From positions 110,425 through 174,424 of the forward strand of contig NZ_JACHOU010000010.1 of the NCBI RefSeq assembly GCF_014206975.1: a stretch of 64,000 nucleotides of DNA, written 5' to 3'. The position numbers and the translations under genes were made by a program. Source of the stretch: Aminobacter aganoensis (GTDB lineage Bacteria > Pseudomonadota > Alphaproteobacteria > Rhizobiales > Rhizobiaceae). This document shows positions 1 through 8,502 of the stretch, piece after piece (positions within the stretch are counted from its first letter, which is position 1; every line of letters starts with the position of its first letter). The notes beneath the pieces were generated by a model that saw only the letters and a program-made list of their open reading frames with translations, was not told the origin of the DNA and ran no database searches.

Positions 1-609
1 CCGTCTTGCGGCCAGATCGATACCGTACGGCTCGTGGGAAAAGAGGTCCGCGTCCGACCCTCTGAGGAAGCCAAGCAGTCCGATCGCGCGGCCGCTGCCG
101 AACTCCGAACCATCCATCGCAGCCAGGGTCAACAACCCCCTGCTCGAGCAGATCATCACGAGCAAGCGCAGATGCACCAGCCTAGAGTCCTTCTCGGCGA
201 TTCTCAGGGGCACCTGACGTCGAAACTGCTTGGCGATCGATGGGAAGTCGACGAGCCCCGTCCCGCCCTGAAGCGCCGAATCCAGTTCCTGCCGGTCCGC
301 GCAAAGGACGTCGAACTGCTTGAGCTGATAGGATCGCTGGGGGGCGACATACTCGCTCTTGCTTCCTCCCGCTTCGAGGCGCGACGCTAGGGAAAAGCGG
401 CCCGGTGCGGTTCTGGCAAAGAGAGACGCTCTACGATTATGTAGGATGTCCTCGCACAGACGGGCGTGAAGGGTTTTGTGCTGCGTCTTTCCAAACAGAT
501 GATCAGGCACCAGCTGAAGCCGATATGCCGCATCAAGTATCTCGCGAGCTGTCAGTGGCTGACGCGACTTGCTAAGGACGGCTTGCGACATCTTCAGGTA
601 TGAGTTCAT
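1..609 (-). CDS. HARE-HTH domain protein, C-terminus off the left edge
   Basis: The minus strand is open from an ATG at 609 to the window edge (203 codons, no stop). Residues about 17-77 match a HARE-HTH winged helix: PLTAREILDAAY at the start, a central KTLHARLCEDI helix and a closing PGRFSLAS strand. This domain is known from DNA-binding and restriction or chromatin-linked proteins. The visible part after it (residues 80-203) was not recognised. I chose the ATG at 609 because it overlaps the stop of the upstream ORF as ATGA; an in-frame ATG at 591 is an alternative. Base composition is less GC-rich than the mutS side, which fits acquired DNA. The function depends on the missing C-terminal half. 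The fold call is fairly sure, the role is not. Confidence 0.6.
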   Translation of the reverse strand, partial: MNSYLKMSQAVLSKSRQPLTAREILDAAYRLQLVPDHLFGKTQHKTLHARLCEDILHNRRASLFARTAPGRFSLASRLEAGGSKSEYVAPQRSYQLKQFDVLCADRQELDSALQGGTGLVDFPSIAKQFRRQVPLRIAEKDSRLVHLRLLVMICSSRGLLTLAAMDGSEFGSGRAIGLLGFLRGSDADLFSHEPYGIDLAARR

Positions 610-827
610 CGGGGTCGTCGCTCTGGCGCAAAGTTCTCCAGCATGGAGCTAGCCTTACCGATCCGCGCCAGCTCTGTCACCAGACTGCTGTGCGATTGCG
701 CAAATGGCAAACACTCTTTTGTGGTGTCATCGCAAACGGCATCCGGCTGGGCAAGCACCGCGTCGTAGAAGGCCGCGGCGCGGTCGATGTCGGAGACGCC
801 AAGCGGATGCAGCATGCCAGTCTCCAA
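606..827 (-). pseudogene. Chimeric remnant ORF: VOC (glyoxalase) N-terminus fused to an unrelated tail
   Basis: This is a 73-codon ORF. Its first 26 residues read like the first strand and helix of a VOC/glyoxalase protein (GVSDIDRAAAFYDAVL). The remaining 47 residues do not continue that fold, and the DNA becomes less GC-rich at about 740-750. Its stop overlaps the ATG of the HARE-HTH gene as ATGA, as expected for the end of a real upstream gene in that operon. The simplest reading is that recombination placed the 3' end of an accessory-operon gene in frame behind the 5' end of a chromosomal VOC gene that once followed mutS. It could still be expressed as a short peptide. Confidence 0.5.
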
Positions 828-846
828 TGCGTCCGCTTGAACTGAC

Positions 847-3585
847 CTACTTCCCCGCCAGCCCCTTCAGCCGGTACAGCGCGTCCAGCGCCTCGCGCGG
901 GGTCATTTCGTCGGGGCTCAGGCCCTTGAGCGCTTCGCTCAGCGCGTCGTTGGCGATCGGTTTGGCCGCCTCGCGCTTCACCGCGACGGAAAACAGCGGC
1001 AGGTCGTCGACGAGCTTGTTGGCTTTCCCCGAGGTTTCGCCTTCCTCGAGCTGGTGCAGCACCTCCTTGGCGCGCGCCACGACAGCGTCGGGCAGGCCGG
1101 CGAGGCGGGCCACCTGCACGCCGTAGGAGCGGTCGGCGGCACCCTTGCCGACTTCGTGCAGGAACACCACTTCGCCTTCCCACTCCTTCACCCGCATCGT
1201 CACATTGTGCAGGCGGCCGAGCTTGCCGGCGAGTGCTGTCAGCTCGTGATAGTGGGTGGCGAAGATGGCGCGGCAGCGGTTCTTCTCGTGCAGATATTCG
1301 ACCGCCGCCCAGGCAATCGACAGGCCGTCGAAGGTGGCGGTGCCGCGGCCGATCTCGTCGAGGATGACGAGCGTGCGTTCGCCCGCCTGGTTGAGGATCG
1401 CCGCCGTCTCCACCATCTCGACCATGAAGGTCGAGCGCCCGCGCGCCAGATCGTCGGAGGCGCCGACACGGGAGAACAGCCGGTCGACGACGCCGATATG
1501 GGCGCGCTCGGCGGGAACGAACGACCCCATCTGGGCGAGGATGGCGATCAGCGCGTTCTGGCGCAGGAAGGTCGACTTACCGCCCATGTTCGGGCCGGTG
1601 AGCAGCCAGATGGCGCCGTTCTTGTCGTTGCCGTCGGGCGACAGCGTGCAGTCATTGGCGACGAAGGGGGCCGAAGCCGTGCGCCTCAGCGACTGCTCGA
1701 CGACCGGATGGCGCCCGCCCTTGACGTCGAAGGCAAGGCTCTGGTCGACCTGCGGCCGACACCATGCCTCGCCTGCCGCAAGGGCTGCGAGGCCCGTCGA
1801 GACGTCGAGCACCGCCAGCGCGTCGGCGCCCGCGCGGATCGCATCGGCATGCGTCACCGCCTCGGCCACCAGCTGGTCGAAGGCGGCGAGTTCGATGGTC
1901 AGCGCCCGGTCGGCGGCGTTGGCGATCTTGGTCTCGAGGCCGGCGAGCTCGGTGGTGGTGAAGCGCATCGCGCTCGCCATGGTCTGGCGGTGGATGAAGC
2001 GCGCCTTGGCCTCGTCGCTGCCGTTGAGTGCTGCCTGGTTGTTGGCCGTCACCTCGATGTAGTAGCCGAGCACGTTGTTGTGGCGGATCTTGAGCGAGCG
2101 GATGCCCGTCTCCTCGATCAGGTCGCGCTCCATGCTGGCGATCACCCGCCGCGACTGGTCGCGCAGCGCCCGCATCTCGTCGAGCTCGCCATGATAGCCT
2201 GAGCGGACAAAACCGCCGTCGCGCTTGAGCAGCGGCAGCTCCTCGCCGAGCGCTGCATCGAGATGGCCGGCGAAATCGGCGGGCAGGGCAGCGACCGCGG
2301 CGATCGCCGTCGCCAGCTCCTTCGGCAATGTCGCCCCGGCAAACAGCCCGGCAATCGTCCGCGCGGCGGAAAAACCCGAGCGCAGCGCGCCAAGGTCGCG
2401 CGGGCCGCCGCGGTTGAGCGCCAGGCGCGACAGCGCGCGCGGCATGTCGGCGACGCGCTTGAGGCTGAGCCGCACCGCCTCGCTGAGCCGCGTCTCGCCC
2501 ATGAAGAACGACACCGCATCCAGCCTGCCATTGATCGCGTCGGGATCGGTCAGCGGCGACATCAGCCGGTCGGCCAGAAGCCGCGCGCCGCCGCCCGTCA
2601 CCGTGCGGTCGATGGCGCGGAACAGCGAGCCGTCGCGGTTGCCCGACAGCGTGCGCAACAGTTCGAGATTGGCCCGTGTCGCCGGGTCGATGAACAGGGT
2701 GGCGCCTTCCTGCTCGCGCTCGGGCCGCGACAGCGGCGGCCGCTCGGCCTTCTGCGTCTTTTCGACATAGGCGATGACGCCCGAGATCGCCGACAGTTCG
2801 GCACGCGAGAACGCGCCAAAGCTGTCCGGCGTCGCCACGTCGTAGAAACGCGCGATGCGGCTGGGCGCCGACGCCGAATCGAACAGGCTCGGCGGCTGCG
2901 GATTGACGATGCGCCCGACGAGGTCGAAGGTCGGGCGCAGCTCCTCGTCATGGAACGCCGGCTCGGCGACGATCAGCTCGCGCGGGTCGATGCGGAAGAT
3001 GTCGGCGGCGAGTTTTTCAGGCGTCGTCTCCGAAACGCGGAACACACCCGTCGAGATCTCGATCCAGGCCAGCGCGAGGCTCGCTTCGCCCGCACCCTTC
3101 ACCCGCCCGAGCGCCATCAGGAAGCTCGATTCCTGCGGCGCCAAGAGCTTGTCCTCGGTGATCGTGCCCGGCGTCACCAGCCGCACCACGTCGCGCTTCA
3201 CCACCGACTTCGAGCCGCGCTTCTTGGCCTCGGCCGGGTCCTCGATCTGCTCGCACACCGCGACGCGATAGCCTTGCCCGATCAGCTTCTGCAGATAGTC
3301 GTCCGCCGCATGGATCGGCACCCCGCACATCGGGATGTCCTGGCCCTGGTGCTTGCCGCGCTTGGTCAGCACGATGCCGAGCGCCCGGCTCGCCTTCTCG
3401 GCGTCGTCGAAGAACAGCTCGTAGAAGTCGCCCATGCGGTAGAACAGCAGCGAATCCGGGTTCGCCGCCTTGATCTCGATGAACTGCTCCATCATCGGCG
3501 TCGGCGGCGCATGCACGGCGGCGTCGGCCGGCCCCCGGGTTTCCCCAAAGTCAGCTTCCGCGTTGATGGTCGGTCGATCGTTCAC
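847..3585 (-). CDS. mutS: DNA mismatch repair ATPase MutS
   Basis: This 912-residue protein recognises base mismatches and short loops and recruits MutL. The N-terminal mismatch-binding domain carries the Phe-Tyr-Glu wedge motif (GDFYELF, about residues 52-58). The connector, core and clamp domains follow. The C-terminal ABC-type ATPase has Walker [10 protein letters not shown] and Walker [11 protein letters not shown]. The length is at the upper end for MutS, as is usual in rhizobia. The start is a GTG at 3585, giving the N-terminus MNDRPTIN. It is divergent from maeB, with 121 bp between them. The stop lies 19 bp from the chimeric ORF at the accessory-segment edge, so mutS itself is intact although its 3' neighbour was disrupted. 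Confidence 0.97.
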   Translation of the reverse strand: MNDRPTINAEADFGETRGPADAAVHAPPTPMMEQFIEIKAANPDSLLFYRMGDFYELFFDDAEKASRALGIVLTKRGKHQGQDIPMCGVPIHAADDYLQKLIGQGYRVAVCEQIEDPAEAKKRGSKSVVKRDVVRLVTPGTITEDKLLAPQESSFLMALGRVKGAGEASLALAWIEISTGVFRVSETTPEKLAADIFRIDPRELIVAEPAFHDEELRPTFDLVGRIVNPQPPSLFDSASAPSRIARFYDVATPDSFGAFSRAELSAISGVIAYVEKTQKAERPPLSRPEREQEGATLFIDPATRANLELLRTLSGNRDGSLFRAIDRTVTGGGARLLADRLMSPLTDPDAINGRLDAVSFFMGETRLSEAVRLSLKRVADMPRALSRLALNRGGPRDLGALRSGFSAARTIAGLFAGATLPKELATAIAAVAALPADFAGHLDAALGEELPLLKRDGGFVRSGYHGELDEMRALRDQSRRVIASMERDLIEETGIRSLKIRHNNVLGYYIEVTANNQAALNGSDEAKARFIHRQTMASAMRFTTTELAGLETKIANAADRALTIELAAFDQLVAEAVTHADAIRAGADALAVLDVSTGLAALAAGEAWCRPQVDQSLAFDVKGGRHPVVEQSLRRTASAPFVANDCTLSPDGNDKNGAIWLLTGPNMGGKSTFLRQNALIAILAQMGSFVPAERAHIGVVDRLFSRVGASDDLARGRSTFMVEMVETAAILNQAGERTLVILDEIGRGTATFDGLSIAWAAVEYLHEKNRCRAIFATHYHELTALAGKLGRLHNVTMRVKEWEGEVVFLHEVGKGAADRSYGVQVARLAGLPDAVVARAKEVLHQLEEGETSGKANKLVDDLPLFSVAVKREAAKPIANDALSEALKGLSPDEMTPREALDALYRLKGLAGK

Positions 3586-3706
3586 GCCAGGGCCTGCGAA
3601 AAAATGAAAACCACCCCACTGCTTGGCGGTTTACAGCGCCGATGTGTAGCCTTAATCCGGAACCCTCCACAAAAAGAATATTTCAGGGACAGGGACGCTT
3701 CTCATC

Positions 3707-5995
3707 ATGGCCGCCAACAAGAAAACCGACAACACGGGCCCCTCCGTCAGCGCCGAGGAGGCGCTCGAGTTCCACGCCATGGGCCGCCCCGGCAAGCTGG
3801 AGGTCGTTCCCACCAAGCCAATGGCGACGCAGCGCGACCTCAGCCTCGCCTATTCGCCCGGCGTCGCCGTGCCGGTGAAGGCCATCGCCGAGGACCCGAG
3901 CCGCGCCTTCGACTACACCACCAGGGGCAACATGGTCGCCGTCATCTCCAACGGCACCGCGATCCTCGGCCTCGGCAATCTCGGCGCGCTCGCCTCCAAG
4001 CCGGTCATGGAAGGCAAGTCGGTGCTGTTCAAGCGCTTCGCCGACGTCGATTCCATCGACCTCGAGGTCGACACCGAGGACGCCGACGAATTCATCAACT
4101 GCGTGCGTTTCCTCGGGCCCTCCTTCGGCGGCATCAACCTCGAGGACATCAAGGCGCCCGAATGCTTCATCATCGAGCAGCGCCTGCGCGAGCTGATGGA
4201 CATCCCCGTCTTCCATGACGACCAGCACGGCACCGCCATCATCGCCGCCGCCGGCCTGATCAACGCGCTGGAGATCACCGGCCGCGACATGAAGACCACC
4301 CGCCTCGTCTGCAACGGCGCCGGCTCCGCCGGCATCGCCTGCATCGAGCTCATCAAGGCGATGGGCTTCGCGCCCGAAAACGTCATCCTGTGCGACACCA
4401 AGGGCGTCGTCTACCAGGGCCGCACCGAGGGCATGAACCAGTGGAAGTCGGCCCACGCGGTCAAGACCGAGCGCCGCAGCCTGGCCGATGCCATGGATGG
4501 CGCCGACGTCTTCTTCGGCCTCTCGGCCAAGGGCGCGCTGACACCCGCGATGGTCGAATCGATGGCCAAGAACCCGATCATCTTCGCCATGGCCAATCCC
4601 GATCCCGAGATCACGCCCGAGGAGGTCGCCGAGATCCGCACCGACGCCATCATGGCCACCGGCCGTTCGGACTACCCGAACCAGGTCAACAACGTGCTCG
4701 GCTTCCCCTACATCTTCCGCGGCGCGCTCGACGTGCGCGCCACCACCATCGACGACAACATGAAGGTCGCCGCCGCCCAGGCGCTGGCCGATCTCGCCCG
4801 CCAGGACGTGCCCGACGACGTCGCCGCCGCCTACCAGGGCAACCGGCCGAAGTTCGGCCCCAACTACATCATCCCGGTGCCGTTCGACCCGCGCCTGATC
4901 TCGGCCATCCCGGTCGCCGTCGCCCGCGCTGCCATGGAATCGGGCGTCGCCCGCCGGCCGATCCTCGACCTCGCCAAATACGCCGACGAGCTCTCCGCCC
5001 GCCGCGACCCCATCGCCTCCACCCTGCAGCGCATCTACGACCGCGTCCGGCGCCAGCCCAAGCGCGTCGTCTTCGCCGAGGGCGAGGAGGAGCAGGTCAT
5101 GCGGGCCGCCGTCTCCTACGTCAACCAGAAGCTCGGCACCGCCATCCTTCTCGGCCGCGACGACGTCATCAAGGAAAACGCCAGGCAGGCCGGCATCGAC
5201 CTCAACAAGCCGGGCCTCGAGATCATCAATGCGCGCCTGTCGCGCCGCAACGCCATCTATGCCGACTTCCTCTACGAGCGGCTGCAGCGCAAGGGCTATT
5301 TGCTGCGTGACTGCCAGCGCCTGATCAACAACGACCGCAACCACTTCGCCGCCTGCATGGTGGCGCTCGGCGACGCCGACGGCATCGTCACCGGCGTCAC
5401 CCGCAACTACTCGACCGTGCTGGAAGACGTCCGCCGCGTCATCGACGCCAAGCCCGGCCACCGCGTCATCGGCGTCTCGATCGTGCTCGCGCGTGGCCGC
5501 ACCGTCATCGTCGCCGACACCGCCGTCCACGACATGCCCAACGCCGAGCAGATCGCCGACATCGCCGAGGAAGCCGCCCACTTCGCCCGGCGCATGGGTT
5601 ATGAGCCCCGCGTCGCCATGCTCGCCTACTCGACCTTCGGCCACCCCGCCGGCGAGCGTTCCGAGCGTGTCCAGGAAGCGGTCAAGATCCTCGACAAGCG
5701 CCGCGTCGATTTCGAGTATGACGGCGAAATGGCCGCCGACGTCGCCCTCAACCACCGCCTGATGCAGCAGCAATACCCCTTCTGCCGCCTCTCGGGTGCC
5801 GCCAACGTCCTTGTCATGCCCGCCTTCCACTCCGCCGCCATCTCGACCAAGATGCTGCAGGAACTCGGCGGCTCCACCGTCATCGGCCCGCTTCTCGTCG
5901 GCCTCAACAAGCCGGTCCAGATCGTCCCGCTGAATGCCAAGGACAGCGATATCGTCAACATGGCGGCGATTGCTGCGTATAACGCGGGGACGTGA
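3707..5995 (+). CDS. maeB: NADP-dependent malic enzyme with phosphotransacetylase-like domain
   Basis: This 762-residue protein oxidatively decarboxylates malate to pyruvate with NADP+, supplying NADPH and pyruvate during growth on C4-dicarboxylates. The malic enzyme half (about 1-430) has the substrate motif HDDQHGTAI near residue 170 and the nucleotide-binding NGAGSAGIA just after 200. The C-terminal half (about 440-760) is the phosphotransacetylase-like domain typical of the large MaeB/DME/TME proteins of rhizobia. In characterised relatives this domain regulates by acetyl-CoA binding rather than catalysing. DME and TME forms look alike, so the cofactor preference is inferred. It is followed directly by a palindromic repeat that may act as its terminator. 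Confidence 0.93.
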   Translation: MAANKKTDNTGPSVSAEEALEFHAMGRPGKLEVVPTKPMATQRDLSLAYSPGVAVPVKAIAEDPSRAFDYTTRGNMVAVISNGTAILGLGNLGALASKPVMEGKSVLFKRFADVDSIDLEVDTEDADEFINCVRFLGPSFGGINLEDIKAPECFIIEQRLRELMDIPVFHDDQHGTAIIAAAGLINALEITGRDMKTTRLVCNGAGSAGIACIELIKAMGFAPENVILCDTKGVVYQGRTEGMNQWKSAHAVKTERRSLADAMDGADVFFGLSAKGALTPAMVESMAKNPIIFAMANPDPEITPEEVAEIRTDAIMATGRSDYPNQVNNVLGFPYIFRGALDVRATTIDDNMKVAAAQALADLARQDVPDDVAAAYQGNRPKFGPNYIIPVPFDPRLISAIPVAVARAAMESGVARRPILDLAKYADELSARRDPIASTLQRIYDRVRRQPKRVVFAEGEEEQVMRAAVSYVNQKLGTAILLGRDDVIKENARQAGIDLNKPGLEIINARLSRRNAIYADFLYERLQRKGYLLRDCQRLINNDRNHFAACMVALGDADGIVTGVTRNYSTVLEDVRRVIDAKPGHRVIGVSIVLARGRTVIVADTAVHDMPNAEQIADIAEEAAHFARRMGYEPRVAMLAYSTFGHPAGERSERVQEAVKILDKRRVDFEYDGEMAADVALNHRLMQQQYPFCRLSGAANVLVMPAFHSAAISTKMLQELGGSTVIGPLLVGLNKPVQIVPLNAKDSDIVNMAAIAAYNAGT

Positions 5996-6020
5996 GGGGG
6001 CGGTAAGGGCGACGAGACTA

Positions 6021-6066
6021 ATCTCCCCCCTTGTGGGGGAGATGCCCGGCAGGGCAGAGGGGGGTG
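6021..6066. repeat. Extragenic palindromic repeat after maeB
   Basis: This is a near-perfect hairpin, with arms of ATCTCCCCC type around a short TTGT loop, followed by a GCCCGGCAGGGC segment and a G-rich tail. The same building blocks (CCCC-hairpin plus CCGGCAGG plus GAGGGG) recur elsewhere in this window in intergenic DNA. It probably also ends the maeB transcript and marks the left border of the AT-rich islet. Confidence 0.6.
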
Positions 6067-6129
6067 CGAAGGATCGCGAGGTTGCCGTACCGAACCGTTT
6101 TTTCGGCGACGGTGAAGTTCGGTTGGAGC

Positions 6130-7749
6130 TTAGTAACTGTCCTCGTCGGCATCAGCAAGCTCTCGTACATATTGCTGATAGCTGTAGTCGCTATCATCGT
6201 CGTCGTAGCCGTAGCGCCTCCTGCTAATTGCAGGTTTGTTCTTAATGCGTATTTTATCTAGATGGTCATTAAAATCGATCAACTTTATACGTCTTGAGGC
6301 TAGGTGTTCGAATTCTTGGGCGTACAAGCCGGAGAACTTGGCTTTGGAGAAGCCTTGTGAGCGTGCGACTAGGCTCAATAGCCAATCGGCGTCCGTAGTT
6401 GATAGTGCTTGGCCGAGTCCCAGCTTCGGCTTCTGGCGGACTGTCCCATCAATGTAGGCCTGCGCCAGCAGGGCCCGAACATGCCCATTGCGAGATTTGG
6501 CTAGCGCTTCTGATATCTCTGGAGTGAATGGCAACTTGCAGACTATCAAGAGCCAAGCCATCCAAAGTACTTCGTGCTCGTGGTTTAGTCCTAGGTTCTT
6601 TTGTATGAGGACTGTCGCGACAGATTGCCAACTTCTTGCGTCTATGTCGCCTCCCATTGCGACCCGCTTTGCTAGGAGCAGGCATACATAATCAATCGCA
6701 TGCGGAAAATGCTGAACAATCCGCTGCAGGTTTTTGTCTACAAAATCCCAGTGATTTGAGTCGTATATTTTGCGCTCATCAAACGAGCGAAGCAATATCT
6801 TGACTGGACTGTCAGACGAGACGGCTCGCGCTACATCCAGGGCCTCATCGATCGAGAATTCTATATCACTGATTGCGGAGTGTGTGTGCAGGCCCCTTGC
6901 TAGCTTGCGAAGGCGCTGCGCCCAAATATCATTTATTGGCTCAACGCTTGGATATATCTTTGTTTTGTGGTCATTTAAGTATAGTTCGTATGTCGCAAGT
7001 ATTTCTCTAGTCGTTGAGAGTACAGATTGAGCCTCGTGCTCCGAGCGCAAGCCAATGTAGTAATCGTCGACGTGGCGAACGGCGCCAACGATCTTATCCC
7101 CAATAGTCTCTTCTAATTGTCTGTCTAAGCTTGACAGTACCAATTCGACGATCAATCTGAAAGCGTCTGGACCAATAAGTACGCCTCGGGAATTGCCTTG
7201 CTGGCAATTTCGGGTGAAGAAATCCAAGGCATTAAAGTAATTTTCATCAGATTTCTCGTCCGTCTGCTTCTTAGATTGCTCTATGCCGTGCACGGCCCAG
7301 CTAATTGAGTGCGTATATATACTTGGAAAGCACTGAGAAATATCAACCTTGAGAATGAAAGGCGCATATCCGAGTTTCGTCGACGAGTGCTTAGATAGTT
7401 CCGAAAGAGACGGGACTTTTATCGCTCTCTCATCGCTATCAAGAACATTTGGAGCTCCAATTGAAAAATTGGACGAATCAAATGTGGATTGGAACTTTTG
7501 CCAATTTCGCCAAATAAACGAAGAGACGTGGAAATATGAAATTACGTTTGGAGTTCCGAAGAACCGTCGGCTGCCATCATGCTTTGTACCGCTGTACCTC
7601 GTGAAATGTGTCTTTCGATTGCTAAAGCGTGTGTCGTCGAGGTGCCCAACAATGCCACGAAAAGCTCTCTGGGCATCGGTGGATACGAAGCACGGTGGTA
7701 AAGTTTCGGGATAGAGACCGGAATTTATTAACGTAAATCTAGTTTTCAT
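6130..7749 (-). CDS. Defence-type reverse transcriptase (UG/Abi-like, standalone)
   Basis: This 539-residue protein has an RNA-directed DNA polymerase core. Motif A is KVDISQCFPSIYTHS (residues 134-148, catalytic D136). The GPDAFR motif B region is at 193-198, motif C is HVDD (226-229, catalytic D228 and D229) and motif D lies near 259-265. The FPSIYTHSI and WAVHG segments resemble the prokaryotic 'unknown group'/DRT and Abi reverse transcriptases, many of which block phage. The rest (about 285-500) is predicted mostly helical, as in families with a helical-repeat C-terminus. It ends in an acidic, Tyr-rich tail (YGYDDDDSDYSYQQY). There is no maturase or intron RNA and no msr/msd retron signature beside it. 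The gene is clearly richer in A and T than its neighbours, indicating transfer. I cannot assign the exact DRT class from the sequence alone. Confidence 0.85.
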   Translation of the reverse strand: MKTRFTLINSGLYPETLPPCFVSTDAQRAFRGIVGHLDDTRFSNRKTHFTRYSGTKHDGSRRFFGTPNVISYFHVSSFIWRNWQKFQSTFDSSNFSIGAPNVLDSDERAIKVPSLSELSKHSSTKLGYAPFILKVDISQCFPSIYTHSISWAVHGIEQSKKQTDEKSDENYFNALDFFTRNCQQGNSRGVLIGPDAFRLIVELVLSSLDRQLEETIGDKIVGAVRHVDDYYIGLRSEHEAQSVLSTTREILATYELYLNDHKTKIYPSVEPINDIWAQRLRKLARGLHTHSAISDIEFSIDEALDVARAVSSDSPVKILLRSFDERKIYDSNHWDFVDKNLQRIVQHFPHAIDYVCLLLAKRVAMGGDIDARSWQSVATVLIQKNLGLNHEHEVLWMAWLLIVCKLPFTPEISEALAKSRNGHVRALLAQAYIDGTVRQKPKLGLGQALSTTDADWLLSLVARSQGFSKAKFSGLYAQEFEHLASRRIKLIDFNDHLDKIRIKNKPAISRRRYGYDDDDSDYSYQQYVRELADADEDSY

Positions 7750-7997
7750 TTTCCATCAAAGGCATTGAAGATAAGATTTATCTATACCTTAGCTGCCAAG
7801 TGTTGCAGATGGCAATGCCACTCTCGTCGCGCTATGAGATTTGCTGCGGTCTTGAGGTAGGTCGGCCGTTGTCACCATCTGTCAGCAATCTCGCGCTCAA
7901 ACCCGCCCGCTTTTCCACGCCCCCATCCACCTCCCGTACAATCCCCGCAGTTCCTCCCGCGGGAACGCCGGTCGCGACGGTGACATGCGGGGAGGGG

Positions 7998-8090
7998 CCG
8001 GCGCCTCCGGCGATGGGCTGACGTAGCCTGTTGCCCGGGGAGGTTCCGTCCGAGGGTTCCCCTCCGGGTACTACGGCCCGGGTGCGCTGG
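7998..8090. ncRNA. Candidate structured RNA: long rod-like hairpin
   Basis: Nested complementary arms pair over about 93 nt. CCGGCGC (7998-8004) pairs with GCGCTGG (8084-8090), with one G-U pair. GGGC (8015-8018) pairs with GCCC (8076-8079), CGTAG (8022-8026) with CTACG (8071-8075), and CCCGG (8034-8038) with CCGGG (8064-8068). AGG (8041-8043) pairs with CCT (8061-8063). Asymmetric internal loops separate them. Smaller hairpins lie on both sides (GGGCGTTAATGCCC, GCTTCGAGAAGC, GCGCGGGTTCGCGC). The rod-with-bubbles shape recalls 6S-type RNAs, but no conserved 6S, SRP, RNase P or tmRNA signature was recognised. The strand is unknown. GC-rich DNA can fold by chance, so confidence is low. Confidence 0.3.
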
Positions 8091-8234
8091 ACGATGCGCT
8101 AGTGGGGCAGGGGCGTTAATGCCCATGCTTCGAGAAGCGGAACGGGCGGAGACAGAAATCGCCGGCGGAGCGCGGGTTCGCGCCATTCACTTGTTTTCGG
8201 CAGGCACGGCCCCGCGCCCCGCTTCCCGAACTAC

Positions 8235-8260
8235 CTCATCCTGAGCTTGTCGAAGGATGA
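8235..8260. repeat. Short palindrome CTCATCCTGAGCTTGTCGAAGG type
   Basis: TCATCC and GGATGA arms flank a TGAGCTTGTCGAA core. This is a small dispersed intergenic repeat common in alphaproteobacterial genomes. A related form with CATGGT/ACCATG arms appears twice at 29110-29199. Confidence 0.5.
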
Positions 8261-8303
8261 CAATGGCCAGACCGGAAACGGGGCGTGGCGAGGCGAGAAC
8301 TTG

Positions 8304-8358
8304 CCTTCTCCCCCTGTGGGAGAAGGTGGCCGAGCGAAGCGAGGTCGGATGAGGGGTG
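8304..8358. repeat. Palindromic element, first of an inverted pair
   Basis: CCTTCTCCCC and its complement GGGAGAAGG form a hairpin, followed by GGCCGAGCGAAGCGAGG and GATGAGGGG. The element at 8428-8492 is a copy in the opposite orientation, so the two could form one large stem-loop. Confidence 0.6.
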
Positions 8359-8427
8359 TTGGAAGGAATGAGAGGGAGCAGAATGGCGCTGTCAGAGGGA
8401 ATTCGGAAACACCGCACTCCGTCCAGA

Positions 8428-8492
8428 ACCCCTCATCCGCCTCCCGAGCCTGTCGAGGGGCGGGGCACCTTCTCCCACAGGGGGAGAAGGGA
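8428..8492. repeat. Palindromic element, second of an inverted pair
   Basis: CCCCTCATCCGCC followed by a CACCTTCTCCC...GGGAGAAGG hairpin, inverted relative to the copy at 8304-8358. It ends about 10 bp beyond the adenosine kinase stop and probably serves as that gene's transcription end. Confidence 0.6.
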
Positions 8493-8502
8493 AGGTCGCT
8501 AC

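Larger units (their letters stand above)
7750..8502. other. Gene-free stretch between the reverse transcriptase and adenosine kinase
   Basis: No convincing protein gene is present. The first 110 bases are AT-rich and include the RT start region. From about 7880 the DNA is GC-rich and contains a chain of inverted repeats (see 7998-8090). From 8235 on it carries three short palindromic elements. The small ORFs here run through repeats and show no codon bias or family resemblance. Confidence 0.6.

Noticed and set aside
3683..5830. A 715-codon open frame antisense to maeB
   Set aside because: It mirrors a highly biased GC-rich gene. The translation is low-complexity (Gly/Asp/Val/His repeats) and matches no family, while maeB on the other strand is unambiguous.
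6130..8100. Retron or group II intron
   Set aside because: No msr/msd-like inverted-repeat layout immediately before the RT, no maturase or HNH domain, and no domain V-like hairpin were seen.
7998..8175. 6S RNA, SRP RNA, RNase P RNA or tmRNA
   Set aside because: The fold is rod-like, but none of the conserved sequence blocks of these RNAs could be recognised, so it is kept only as an unnamed candidate.
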